Notes: generated by a model from the sequence alone, not told the origin. A DNA stretch of 64,000 nucleotides from Flavobacteriales bacterium (GCA_020630395.1 JAHDBM010000011.1:1-64000); one strand, 5' to 3'; numbered from the stretch's first letter, positions 30,201-39,834 are shown. Made by a program: numbers and translations.

Positions 30201-31043
30201 AGAAAAACCTGCTCCTGCTGAATATATATTACCTGCTGCATCATAAGTTGCAGTGTGTCCATATATTGGTTCAGTTGTACCCGAATATGTAGATGCTACA
30301 ACAACTGGATCTATTATTAAATCTTTTGTTTTGTCATAATCTCCTATTTCAAAAGAAACTTCATTATTGTTTAATACATAACGTGAAGGAATTTCAACTT
30401 TTTCTCCATTAATAACTTGATAAACATACGGAGCTTGCTCAACAACATCTCCAACAGATGTAGTTAACACAAGGTTCCCTTCTACTAAAGCTACTTTATT
30501 TAATCCATTATAAGCTAACTTAATATCTTTCATATTCCCCCTTGGGTGAACGATAAAGTCGTATTTCATATTAATTCCCTCACTGTAAAGAGAAAGATCA
30601 ATATTAGGATATGCATCTATTGCATTAACTCTTCCATAAAGAGATACATTTTCTACCCATTTGCTTTTATCACTTCCTAATAAATAATTATGATATTCAG
30701 TTTTTTTATTTTCTTCAGTAAAATGATTAAGCTTAGCGTTAACAAAAGATACTTTATAAGCATGACAATCAATTAAATTTTCTTCTTTTGATAATTCATG
30801 TTGATGTTCTGGAGCATGATGTTGATGCTCTCCTATTTCATGTAAATCTTCAAGACTAAATAAATCATACATTAAGCCATTTTCTTGAACAAACATTCTT
30901 CCTCCATGCACATTTACTTTATATAATACACTATCATCAAACTGACCTTTATTTTTAATAAAGTTTAATCCTTCTGTTACCTCCTGAGCAAATACTCCTA
31001 AAGTAGAGAGGATTAATGTGATTATGAATAATGTATTTTTCAT
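27279..31043 (-). CDS. Large secreted protein: DUF7948-like N-terminus, SBBP-like repeats, PKD/Ig-like repeats, type B (gliding motility-associated) C-terminal domain
   Basis: FIKNKGQFDDSVLYKVNVHGGRMFV; repeated YLGGSGDD/YLGGTADDA segments; repeated PVQLWASGG..YVWSP; VPNSFTPNGDGNNDVFYVKG...IFNRWGDLIFES. Confidence 0.85.
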   Translation of the reverse strand: MKNTLFIITLILSTLGVFAQEVTEGLNFIKNKGQFDDSVLYKVNVHGGRMFVQENGLMYDLFSLEDLHEIGEHQHHAPEHQHELSKEENLIDCHAYKVSFVNAKLNHFTEENKKTEYHNYLLGSDKSKWVENVSLYGRVNAIDAYPNIDLSLYSEGINMKYDFIVHPRGNMKDIKLAYNGLNKVALVEGNLVLTTSVGDVVEQAPYVYQVINGEKVEIPSRYVLNNNEVSFEIGDYDKTKDLIIDPVVVASTYSGTTEPIYGHTATYDAAGNIYSAGAGFSPGGLPTTTGAYQRSYSGSREMCINKYNPTGSSLIYATYLGGSGDDFPHSLFDHNGRLYILGTTESSNFPTTASAYDNTYNGWGDIVVSVLSPTGGGLLGSTFIGGADEDGKNSISTNYGDEFRGEIIVDNAGNAYVASMTESNNFPTSAGAYQTSLGGGQDGVAFKLSSNMSTLIFSTYLGGTADDAAYGVVKSGTKIYITGTAGNGFLPSGGAFGYNGGRDGFVLALNNTGTSVLHRSYFGSSSNDESFFIEKDLSGDIYILGQTAGTISATAGRYNGGNGIFITKFNPALTTRAFTSTTRNMAPVAFLVDDCNFIYASGHGALSTLSGFGITGNAVQSTPAGFYLMALSPNATSLSYGTYYGASDSHVDGGTSRFDKKGVVYQATCTDNGFPTLPSAYSSSNQTGGGYDVTVFKIDFEISDIQARAVPLPDSVGCAPLNVTFSNTSGGNKYFWDFADGSPMTNTKSPNHTFTTPGIYNVRLIAIDSTSSCIKPDTLFIKIEVLSNSSITHKQDTAICLGSPVQLWANGSTSYVWSPSTGLNNANIANPIATSTVTTTYRVIGTSICNTDTGYVTITVNSITTDVANDTLVCVGTPVQLWASGGATYVWSPATGLSNPNIANPIATPNSTTLYTVTVTSADGCTGTEQVTVNIQQGLPNPVLTRIHDKCPSDAIQLTISGGTSYYWYSDHTIPNPSSTLIIADRLVTTTYYVDVTNVCGTVTDSVVVNVQKPTAVISPDDTVCFNDTINLWASGGSTYQWLPSNKVLNPNMAHTGAIPGTPTTFTVIVADNLGCKDTATTRIEFFPIPSIDAGEDKIVNYGEGAELIPTHTPGTVYWDYHTTLDCENCTDNYANPETTTTYTVNLIDQYGCEVSDDVTVSVDGVIYVPNSFTPNGDGNNDVFYVKGEDILEYELLIFNRWGDLIFESNDMNQGWDGKYKGVRSKTDTYVWKLKYSDVNTRNKLVHGHVNLLK

Positions 31044-31246
31044 TTTTTTTGTCGGCTTAACTATTTCTATTAACAAAACAATAACTGTGCCAGAAAATAA
31101 TTTTCTTATACTAAGATGACAAATCTAAATACGAATACCCCTACTCGAAGTTTAACTTATTGATAATAATATATTTAATGGTTGATTTAATAAATAAACG
31201 GTAAACTAATAAAAGTGATTTAGTTCATGAAAAAGAGATTGATTAA

Positions 31247-31267
31247 GAGGCACTTAAAACATGCCTC
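31247..31267. terminator. Possible hairpin downstream of rnz
   Basis: gaggca cttaaaaca tgcctc; T-rich sequence on the minus-strand 3' side. Confidence 0.3.
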
Positions 31268-31295
31268 CAATAGTTTTTTGATACAAAAACAATAT

Positions 31296-31325
31296 TGATG
31301 TCATTCCAAACTTGATTTAGAATCT
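31296..31325 (+). repeat. Degenerate intergenic repeat (tgatgtcattccaaacttgatttagaatct)
   Basis: Imperfect palindrome attccaaa/tttagaat; resembles GTCATTCCGAACTTG..GGAATCT repeats of Bacteroidota. Confidence 0.45.
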
Positions 31326-31357
31326 ACTAACTCTATATCCTCAATAGAGTTAATCAA

Positions 31358-31432
31358 CCCTTCGACTCCGCTCAGGGTGACAAATATAATTGAAAAACAG
31401 ATGTTATGCTGAGCTGAGTCGAAGCATATCTC
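31358..31432. repeat. REP-like pair in inverted orientation (cccttcgactccgctcagggtgaca ... tgttatgctgagctgagtcgaagcatatctc)
   Basis: CTTCGACTC.GCTCAG and CTGAGCTGAGTCGAAG are reverse complements apart from mismatches. Confidence 0.65.
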
Positions 31433-31476
31433 TATTTACTAATATTAAATATTGAGAGAATAAATACGTGTATTGA

Positions 31477-32397
31477 TCAAAGCTCAAACACATCCCCTTC
31501 ACTAGCAATTTCAATATTATTATATATTGAAGTGCCTTCTTCTAAAAAAGTCGGATAATCACTTTCTAAATATCTTGCTGAAAAATGACCTATTAATAGC
31601 TTATTTGCTTCAGCTTTTTTAGCAATATTAGCTGCATCTATAACGGTTGAATGAAATGTCTTTTTAGCAATAGCTCTTTCAGCCTCTAAAAAAGTAGCTT
31701 CATGGTACAATAAAGTAACTTGCTTAATAATAGGAATTATCTTTTCCCTATATGCAGTATCAGAGCAATACCCATAACTTCTTGATGGCTCCTGTGAAAA
31801 TGTTAATTTATCATTTGGTATTTCTTTACCTTCTTTTGTAATAAATGAACCTCCCTCTTTTATTGCTGGTATGGCGTAATGTGGAATTTCATAAAATTTA
31901 ATTTTATCGGGTTTCATTTTACGATTCCTAGGTTTTTCTTTAAAGATAAACCCATTCGCATAAATACCATGTTTTAAAGGAATAGTGTAAACTTCTAAGT
32001 TCTTTTCATCCAGAATAATTTCTGATTGCTTAGATTCTAAAAAATGATATACAATATTATACTTAAAAGAAGAATGAGAAGCTTTTAACTGAACATCAAT
32101 GATATCTTTTAATGGTTTAGGACAAAACAGATGTAAATCTTTAGTTCTTCCCAATAAATGCATAGATGACAGCAAACCAATTAAACCGAAATAATGATCT
32201 CCATGTAAATGAGAAATGAATATATGATGAATCTTTAAAAAACTAACTTTTTGTTTTCTTAATTGTACTTGTGTTCCTTCTCCACAATCTATTAAAAATA
32301 CTCTTCCATAAAATTTAATTAGCTGAGCACTTGGTCTTTTCTTAATAGTTGGCAAAGCACTTCCAGAACCTAAAATATGTATAGAGAAATTATTCAT
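31477..32397 (-). CDS. rnz: Ribonuclease Z (start trimmed to MNNFSIHILGSGSALP)
   Basis: LIDCGEGTQVQLRK, FISHLHGDHYFGLIGLLSSMHLLGR, IGHFSARY. Confidence 0.95.
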   Translation of the reverse strand: MNNFSIHILGSGSALPTIKKRPSAQLIKFYGRVFLIDCGEGTQVQLRKQKVSFLKIHHIFISHLHGDHYFGLIGLLSSMHLLGRTKDLHLFCPKPLKDIIDVQLKASHSSFKYNIVYHFLESKQSEIILDEKNLEVYTIPLKHGIYANGFIFKEKPRNRKMKPDKIKFYEIPHYAIPAIKEGGSFITKEGKEIPNDKLTFSQEPSRSYGYCSDTAYREKIIPIIKQVTLLYHEATFLEAERAIAKKTFHSTVIDAANIAKKAEANKLLIGHFSARYLESDYPTFLEEGTSIYNNIEIASEGDVFEL

Positions 32398-32968
32398 AAG
32401 AAGCTTTAATCTCTTCGTATCTAAAACAATCCACAAAATGATCGTTTACCATACCAACAGCCTGCATAAATGCATAGACTATAGTTGAACCAACAAATTT
32501 AAACCCTCTTTTCTTTAAATCTTTACTTAATGCATCTGATTCTTTTGAAGTTGCTGGAACTTCACTCATGTTTTTAAATGTGTTAACTATTGGCTTTCCA
32601 TCAACAAAACTCCATAAATAACTAGAAAAACCACCTTCCTCTTCTATTATCTTAAGATAAGCTTGAGCATTGGTAATAGCCGCATTAATTTTTAGCTTAT
32701 TCCTTACAATCCCAGCATTTTGTAATAACTCATCAATCTTTTGTTGATCGTATTTAGCGATTTTAACTGGATCAAAATTATCGAAAGCTTTGTAATAATT
32801 TTCCGTCTTCTTAAGAATGGTTATCCAGCTTAACCCAGCTTGTGCTCCATCTAAAATAAGCTTAGCAAATAAGTCTTGATCATCATAAACCGGAACTCCC
32901 CATTGTTTATCGTGATAATCAACATATATTGGATCAGTTCCACACCAAGTGCATCTTCCTTTAGACAT
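32390..32968 (-). CDS. tag: DNA-3-methyladenine glycosylase I
   Basis: RCTWCGTDPIYVDYHDKQWGVPVYDDQDLFAKLILDGAQAGLSWITIL. Confidence 0.96.
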   Translation of the reverse strand: MSKGRCTWCGTDPIYVDYHDKQWGVPVYDDQDLFAKLILDGAQAGLSWITILKKTENYYKAFDNFDPVKIAKYDQQKIDELLQNAGIVRNKLKINAAITNAQAYLKIIEEEGGFSSYLWSFVDGKPIVNTFKNMSEVPATSKESDALSKDLKKRGFKFVGSTIVYAFMQAVGMVNDHFVDCFRYEEIKASYE

Positions 32969-33849
32969 TATCCCTTAATTTTATTCTTAGAGGCTAATAA
33001 GGTATTCTTTAATAAAGAAGCTATGGTCATTGGTCCAACACCACCAGGAACTGGTGTGATAAAAGATGCTTTTTCAGCTACTTCATCAAACTTTACATCA
33101 CCCACTAAGCGATAGCCTTTCTTTTTTGTTTTATCGTTTATTCTAGTTATACCCACATCAATAACTACTGCATCTTCTTTAACATAATCAGCTGTAATAA
33201 ACTCTTGTTTTCCTAGTGCAACAATTAATATATCAGCTTGTTGGCATAATTCTTTTAAGTTATTGGTTCTGCTGTGAGTTAACGTTACTGTTGAGTTTCC
33301 TGGATAGGCATTTCGTCCCATCATAATGCTAATTGGAGCACCTACAATATTACTTCTTCCTACTACCACACAATGTTTTCCTGCTGTTTCTATATTATAA
33401 CGTTCGAATAACTGTAAAATACCATAAGGTGTAGCAGGTAAAAAAGAAGGTAAATTTAGTGCAACCTTACCTATATTCTCAGGATGAAATCCATCCACAT
33501 CTTTGTTCGGAGATATAGCTTGCGTTACTTTTTTTGGGTTAATATGATCTGGTAAGGGCAATTGAACAATAAAACCGTCAATTTCGGGATCATTATTTAG
33601 CTTACTAATTTTATTAAGTAATTCTTCTTCAGAAATAGTATCTGGTAACCTTACTAAACTAGATTCAAACCCTACTCGCTCACAAGCTTTTACTTTTGCA
33701 TTAACATACGTTATACTAGCGCCATTACTACCAACCAAGACAGCCGCAAGATGAGGCGTTTTTTTCCCTTTGCCTTGAAGATACTTTACTTCTTCTGCAA
33801 TTTCATCTTGTACTTCTAATGAAGTTTTTTTACCGTCTATTAAAATCAT
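32968..33849 (-). CDS. folD: Methylenetetrahydrofolate dehydrogenase/cyclohydrolase
   Basis: YVNAKVKACERVG, DGFIVQLPLPDHI, CVVVGRSNIVGAPI, TPVPGGVGPMTIASLL. Confidence 0.97.
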   Translation of the reverse strand: MILIDGKKTSLEVQDEIAEEVKYLQGKGKKTPHLAAVLVGSNGASITYVNAKVKACERVGFESSLVRLPDTISEEELLNKISKLNNDPEIDGFIVQLPLPDHINPKKVTQAISPNKDVDGFHPENIGKVALNLPSFLPATPYGILQLFERYNIETAGKHCVVVGRSNIVGAPISIMMGRNAYPGNSTVTLTHSRTNNLKELCQQADILIVALGKQEFITADYVKEDAVVIDVGITRINDKTKKKGYRLVGDVKFDEVAEKASFITPVPGGVGPMTIASLLKNTLLASKNKIKG

Positions 33850-33936
33850 TCCTTTTTGGATTTTTAGATCCTCAGATTAATAGATTCTCAGATAAAACAT
33901 TAATCTGAATATCTAAATATCTGAACGTCCAACTAA

Positions 33937-35289
33937 CTATCTTGGCATTCCGCCTTGCTTTTGCATTTGTTTTAATTGCTTCATCATCCCCATCATCCCC
34001 TTCTTATTGTTCATCATTTGCATCATCTTCTTCGTTTCACCAAATTGTTTCAACAGTTTATTAACTTCTTGAATTGAATTTCCACTCCCTTTTGCAATTC
34101 TTTGCTTACGACTACCATTTAATATAGAAGGGTTCTCTCTCTCAGCATTTGTCATGGATAAAATAATTGCTTCTATACCTTTAAAAGCGTCATCATCAAT
34201 ATCCATATTTCGTGCAGCTTTACCTACACCAGGTATCATCCCAATAAGATCTTTCATGTTACCCATCTTCTTAATTTGCTGAAGCTGACCAAGAAAATCA
34301 TTAAAATCGAATTTATTCTTCGCTATTTTTGCTTGTAATTTCTTTGCTTCTTCTTCATCAAATTGTTGTTGTACTCTTTCTACAAGCGATACAACATCCC
34401 CCATTCCAAGAATACGATCTGCCATACGGTTTGGATGAAATACATCTAAAGCATCCATTTTTTCACCTGTACCAATAAATTTAATTGGTTTAGTAACGAT
34501 AGCTTTTATCGATAATGCAGCTCCACCTCTAGTGTCACCATCTAATTTGGTTAAAATTACACCAGAAAAATCTAAACGGTCATTAAAGGTTTTAGCTGTA
34601 TTTACAGCATCTTGACCCGTCATAGAATCTACTACAAATAAAATCTCATTAGGATTAATAGCAGCCTTAATCTCCTCTATTTCCTTCATCATGGCTTCAT
34701 CAACCGCTAAACGTCCAGCTGTATCGACTATCACAGCATGAAATCCATTTTGCTTTGCATACTGAATACCTGCTTGCGCAATTTTAACAGGATCTTTTTC
34801 TTCTTTATTTGAAAATACCTCTGCTCCTACTTGCTCTCCAACTACATGTAACTGATCTATTGCTGCAGGACGATAAACATCACACGCTACTAATAAGGTC
34901 TTTTTACTTTTAGACTCTTTTAACCATTTCGCTAATTTTCCAGAATGGGTTGTTTTACCCGACCCTTGTAGTCCAGCCATTAAAATAACCGCAGGAGTTC
35001 CATGAATATTCATTTCTTCAGCTTCTCCTCCCATTAACTCTGTTAATGCTTCATGAGTAATTTTAGTCATTAACTGACCTGGAGAAATAGAAGTCAATAC
35101 ATCCCTACCTAATGCTTCGTCTTTTATTTTAGCTGTAAATTCTTTTGCTGTTTTGTAACTAACATCAGCATCTACAAGTGCTCTACGGATTTCCTTTACC
35201 GTTTCGGCAACATTAATTTCTGTAATCTGACCTTGCCCTTTTAATACTTTAAAGGCTCTTTCTAACTTATCTGATAAATTATTAAACAT
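33937..35289 (-). CDS. ffh: Signal recognition particle protein Ffh
   Basis: GLQGSGKTTHSGKLA, VDTAGRL, TKLDGDTRGGAALS, Met-rich C-terminal M domain. Confidence 0.98.
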   Translation of the reverse strand: MFNNLSDKLERAFKVLKGQGQITEINVAETVKEIRRALVDADVSYKTAKEFTAKIKDEALGRDVLTSISPGQLMTKITHEALTELMGGEAEEMNIHGTPAVILMAGLQGSGKTTHSGKLAKWLKESKSKKTLLVACDVYRPAAIDQLHVVGEQVGAEVFSNKEEKDPVKIAQAGIQYAKQNGFHAVIVDTAGRLAVDEAMMKEIEEIKAAINPNEILFVVDSMTGQDAVNTAKTFNDRLDFSGVILTKLDGDTRGGAALSIKAIVTKPIKFIGTGEKMDALDVFHPNRMADRILGMGDVVSLVERVQQQFDEEEAKKLQAKIAKNKFDFNDFLGQLQQIKKMGNMKDLIGMIPGVGKAARNMDIDDDAFKGIEAIILSMTNAERENPSILNGSRKQRIAKGSGNSIQEVNKLLKQFGETKKMMQMMNNKKGMMGMMKQLKQMQKQGGMPR

Positions 35290-35419
35290 ATCTAATACTT
35301 TATTCTTTTGATGAGATTATATCACAATCTCTATTTTTTTCACTCTTAATATGATGCAAAGATACTAAATTTAGCTGTTCTTCCCAGAATATTTAATTGA
35401 TGTATTTTTATATAACTCC

Positions 35420-35459
35420 ACAAAAAAGCCAGCAAAAAAAACAATTTTGCTGGCTAAAA
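35420..35459 (-). terminator. Intrinsic terminator downstream of S46 peptidase gene
   Basis: agccagcaaaa / ttttgctggct stem, T tract on the minus strand. Confidence 0.75.
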
Positions 35460-35480
35460 AAATCTTAAAAATGATATCCG

Positions 35481-37742
35481 TTATTTAACTACAGTCATTT
35501 CATCAATTAGGTGTTTTGCATCTGCAAATTTGTCTATAATAAATAAGGTGTATCGTATATCTACCGAAATTGTTCTTTGTATCGAATTTTCGAATGATAT
35601 ATCCCCACTCATTGCCTCCCAATTACCATCAAATGCAGTACCTATTAACTCTCCATTACCATTAATAACCGGACTTCCAGAATTACCTCCTGTTATATCG
35701 TTATTAGATAAGAAACATACATGTAAATTGCCATCTCTTTTATCAGCATATTGTCCATAATCCTTTTTCTTATATAATTCTTTCAGTTTAGCAGGAATAA
35801 CAAACTCAGGGTTAGTTGGGTCTTCTTTTTCTATCAAACCATCAATAGTGGTAAAATGCTTATTAACACCATCTTTACTCTTTAACATTTTAATCACTTT
35901 ATCACTAGACTTGTATGATTTTACGTTTCCATAAGTTAATCTTTGAGTTGAATTTGCATTAGGATAAAAGCTTTTATCTTTCTGCATTAATCTAACACCC
36001 TCAACAAATAAACGATACCCATCTTCTTTCTTTTGTTCAATATCTCCATATCTACCTTGAGCCCCAAAATACATGTTAATTAAATCATTAGATGCTATTA
36101 CTGCTAAATCTTTTTCCAACTTCTTAGGTATTTTTCCTTTTTCTAGTTTAGCAATAAGCTTGTCCATTTTTTTCTTATTTGCAAATGGGGATTTGCAAAA
36201 CATCTTCTTAGCAAAAGATTTGAAAGAACCATTTTTAGCGTACGTCTTAAAAAAAGCAGGTTGTTGTTCTTTACTAACTTTAGTATGATATAAACCTAAC
36301 AAATTCGCAACTAATTTTTTATCTGTTTTCTTATTGTAATTTTTAAAATGCTCGGCACTTAACTCTTCAAGCCTTCCTATTAATGCTTTGTTTTTAGCAT
36401 CATAAGTTGCCTGTAATTTGCTTTTTTCCTCTTCGGTAGAAGCTTTTTCGATTGCCTCTTTGGTTTTAGCTTGAAAACCTGTAATGGCTTCAATTAATCT
36501 ATTTGCTCTGAAGGTGAATAAAAAGATATCTGCTCCAGTTAACCCAGCTTCTAAGGCATACACATCTCCTACTTCATAATCATCTGACATTTTGTAGTAA
36601 GAAGCAATATTATCTAATGCTTTTCCATACTTTTCTTTTCGTGTATCATCTTTTGATACCCAATCTTTAAATTTTCGTTCTAATGCTAATTTTCTATCGT
36701 AAACTTTGTTAGTTTTTAACTGCTCAGTTTGACCAATATAATATTTCCAGTAATTAGAGGTTTGAGCATATTTTGAAGCGTATTTTATACGAATTGCTTT
36801 ATCAGCATCCATATCTTCTTTCATAGTTTTCAATTTTAAATCACGTATTTCAACTACAGTTGGTCCATGTTTTTCAATTGCTTGCTTAACACCATGAGAA
36901 GACAAATAACGATCTGTACTTCCTGGATACCCCATAATCATAGCATAATCTCCTTCATTAACACCTTTAATAGATACTGGTAAATGATGTCTTGGAACAA
37001 ACGGGATATTGTCTTCACTGTAATCAGCTGGTTTACCATCTTTACCACTGTAAACTCTAAATAAACAAAAATCTCCTGTATGTCTTGGCCACATCCAATT
37101 ATCAGTATCACCTCCGTATTTACCAATAGATTCTGGTGGAGCTCCTACCAAACGAACATCTTTAAATGTCTCGTTAACGAACATGTAATATTCATTTCCA
37201 TAAAAGAAATCCTTTATGTAGGCATTGTAATGAGTTCCTTTAGTAGCGTTAGCAATTAATTCTTCTTTCATAGTTTCAAGAGCCTTAGCTTTCTCAGCAG
37301 GAGAATCATATTTTTTATTCTTTACTGATAACATTTTTTCAGTTACATCTTCCATTCTTACTAAAAATGTAGCTGTTAACCCCTCAACATTTAATTCCTG
37401 TTTTTTATTTTTAGCCCAAAATCCATTTCCTAAATAATCATTTTCGACTGAACTAAATTGTTGAATTGCATCATACCCACAGTGATGATTTGTTAACATT
37501 AACCCTTGATCTGAAATAATTTCACCAGTACAAAATCCTCCTAGTGATACAATTGCATCTTTTAAACTAGATTTATTAACACTATAAATTTCTTCTGCAG
37601 TAAGTTTAAGACCTTTTTCCTGCATGTCTTTATAATTCAATCTCTTTATGAATATTGGTAGCCACATTCCTTCATCAGCTTTAACAGTATACTGAGAGAA
37701 ACAAAAGACTAATACCAATAACAATGAAATACTTTTCCTCAT
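35481..37742 (-). CDS. S46 family dipeptidyl-peptidase (DPP7/DPP11 type)
   Basis: GGFCTGEIISDQGLMLTNHHCGYDAIQQFSS; GNSGSPVINGNGELIGTAFDGNWEAMSGDI. Confidence 0.95.
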   Translation of the reverse strand: MRKSISLLLVLVFCFSQYTVKADEGMWLPIFIKRLNYKDMQEKGLKLTAEEIYSVNKSSLKDAIVSLGGFCTGEIISDQGLMLTNHHCGYDAIQQFSSVENDYLGNGFWAKNKKQELNVEGLTATFLVRMEDVTEKMLSVKNKKYDSPAEKAKALETMKEELIANATKGTHYNAYIKDFFYGNEYYMFVNETFKDVRLVGAPPESIGKYGGDTDNWMWPRHTGDFCLFRVYSGKDGKPADYSEDNIPFVPRHHLPVSIKGVNEGDYAMIMGYPGSTDRYLSSHGVKQAIEKHGPTVVEIRDLKLKTMKEDMDADKAIRIKYASKYAQTSNYWKYYIGQTEQLKTNKVYDRKLALERKFKDWVSKDDTRKEKYGKALDNIASYYKMSDDYEVGDVYALEAGLTGADIFLFTFRANRLIEAITGFQAKTKEAIEKASTEEEKSKLQATYDAKNKALIGRLEELSAEHFKNYNKKTDKKLVANLLGLYHTKVSKEQQPAFFKTYAKNGSFKSFAKKMFCKSPFANKKKMDKLIAKLEKGKIPKKLEKDLAVIASNDLINMYFGAQGRYGDIEQKKEDGYRLFVEGVRLMQKDKSFYPNANSTQRLTYGNVKSYKSSDKVIKMLKSKDGVNKHFTTIDGLIEKEDPTNPEFVIPAKLKELYKKKDYGQYADKRDGNLHVCFLSNNDITGGNSGSPVINGNGELIGTAFDGNWEAMSGDISFENSIQRTISVDIRYTLFIIDKFADAKHLIDEMTVVK

Positions 37743-37892
37743 TTTTATTTAATTTTTAAATTTTGGCTAAAATACCAAAAATCTTAATTCTAATACAAAG
37801 TATAGTTTAAACGGTTATCTAATTTGATTAATGGTATTAGAATTACTCTTCTTTAATTGAACCATTCCTTGATCTTTATTACATTTGACACT

Positions 37893-39833
37893 ATGAAGCT
37901 ATCAATAGTCATAGTAAACTATAATGTTAAGTATTTTCTCAAGCAATGTCTAGATTCGGCAGTGAGAGCAATTGAAAACATTGATGCTGAAATTTTTGTT
38001 GTAGACAATGACTCCAAAGATGGCTCTAACGAAATGATAAAAAAACATTTTAAGGATGTTATTCTTATTGAAAACAAAAAAAATGTAGGTTTTTCTAAAG
38101 CCAATAACCAAGCAATAAGAATTTCTAAAGGTGAATATGTTTTATTATTAAATCCAGATACAATTGTTGCTGAAGATACGTTCGAAAAAGTAATAACCTT
38201 CATGGATAAAACGCCTAAAGCTGGAGGTTTAGGTGTTCGGATGATTGATGGAAATGGTAATTTTCTTCCAGAATCTAAAAGGGGGTTGCCAACTCCTGAA
38301 GTTGCGTTTTACAAAATTTTTGGCTTTTCTACTTTATTCCCTAAATCAGAACGATTTGGAAAATACCACTTAGGAAATTTACCTGAATTTGAAACCAATG
38401 AAATTGATATTTTGTCTGGTGCATTTATGTTTCTTAGAAAAGAAACACTTGATAAAGTAGGGTTATTAGATGAAAACTTTTTTATGTATGGAGAAGATAT
38501 TGATTTATCATACCGAATAACTCTAGGTGGATATAAAAACTATTACTATCCTGATTCTACTATTGTTCATTATAAAGGAGAAAGTACAAAAAAAAGTAGT
38601 GTAAACTATGTTTTTATTTTCTACAAAGCAATGGCCATTTTTGCAGAAAAATATTTTGGAAAAAGTAAAGCTGGCTTATTTAACATACTCATTAAGTTAG
38701 CTATTTTCTTTAGAGCTGGTTTAGCTATTTTTAATAGACTAATCGAAATAATTTTCCTCCCTCTTATTGATGTTTCATTTATATTTTTCGGATTACATTT
38801 TGCAAAAAGACTCTATCAAAATGAACAAGCTATTTTTCATGATTCTCCATTAATGCACATTACTATTGGTGTTTTAACACTTATTACCATTACATCTTTA
38901 TTACTTTCAGGAGCTTATGATAAACCTGTAAAACCTAAATCTATTATTATTGGGTTATTTATTGCTTTACCAATATCTATCTTAACCTATCTTAGTTTTG
39001 ATGATTACTTTATGTTCCCTACAAAAGTTGGTGTACTAGCTATTACAATAGCTTCGGTTGGAACTTTTGCTTCTAGACTAATCTTACATTTTTTAAATAT
39101 TCAAAAACTACGTTCTTCCATTTTATCAAAAGACATTGTTATTTTAGGAGAGGATAATGACTCCGAAAAAACTGAAAACCTTGTTAATTTAACCCAATCT
39201 CTTGCTCAAATAAATATTATTAAAACAAATGGAAAGACATTTAAGCAAAACAGTGTTAAAGACTTACTAAAAGATCATAATCTTAGCACTCCAAAAGAAA
39301 TGATTTTCTGCTCTAAAAGTCTAAATTATAACCGAATAATTGATTTTATGAGTAGAAACAAGAAATCAACTGTTGAATTTAAAATAGCTCATCCTTACAA
39401 CAAATTTATTATAGGAAGTACCAATCTAAACACGTCTGGAGAATTATACACACTTAAGCTTAAAGGTATTTCTAGCAAATCTAATATTCGATTAAAGCGA
39501 ATATTAGATACTTCTATTTCATTTGTATTGCTCTTGTTTATTCCTTTCTACATATTATTCTTAAAGAATAAAACATCATACATACGTAATATCTGGTTGA
39601 TATTAAAAGGTGAACAATCTTTTGTAGGGTATAATAAAAATGCTGAATATGAATCGCTACCACATATAAAAGATGGTGTTTTAAACCTTTTAGATGGAGT
39701 ATCTACTGAACTTAATCCATCTAACATCAGCAAAACAAAGTTAAATAAGATTTATGCTCATGATTATTCTCCTTTTATGGATTTAAAAGTCCTTTTTAGA
39801 GGGTTTAAAAAACTAACTCATAAAGTACTATAA
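37893..39833 (+). CDS. GT2 glycosyltransferase fused to membrane segment and degenerate WcaJ-like sugar-transferase region
   Basis: MKLSIVIVNYNVKYFLKQCL, VDNDSKDGS, LLNPDT; C-terminal RLKRILDTSISFVLLLFIP...LILKGEQSFVGY...DYSPFMDLKVLFRGF. Confidence 0.8.
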   Translation: MKLSIVIVNYNVKYFLKQCLDSAVRAIENIDAEIFVVDNDSKDGSNEMIKKHFKDVILIENKKNVGFSKANNQAIRISKGEYVLLLNPDTIVAEDTFEKVITFMDKTPKAGGLGVRMIDGNGNFLPESKRGLPTPEVAFYKIFGFSTLFPKSERFGKYHLGNLPEFETNEIDILSGAFMFLRKETLDKVGLLDENFFMYGEDIDLSYRITLGGYKNYYYPDSTIVHYKGESTKKSSVNYVFIFYKAMAIFAEKYFGKSKAGLFNILIKLAIFFRAGLAIFNRLIEIIFLPLIDVSFIFFGLHFAKRLYQNEQAIFHDSPLMHITIGVLTLITITSLLLSGAYDKPVKPKSIIIGLFIALPISILTYLSFDDYFMFPTKVGVLAITIASVGTFASRLILHFLNIQKLRSSILSKDIVILGEDNDSEKTENLVNLTQSLAQINIIKTNGKTFKQNSVKDLLKDHNLSTPKEMIFCSKSLNYNRIIDFMSRNKKSTVEFKIAHPYNKFIIGSTNLNTSGELYTLKLKGISSKSNIRLKRILDTSISFVLLLFIPFYILFLKNKTSYIRNIWLILKGEQSFVGYNKNAEYESLPHIKDGVLNLLDGVSTELNPSNISKTKLNKIYAHDYSPFMDLKVLFRGFKKLTHKVL

Positions 39834-39834
39834 A

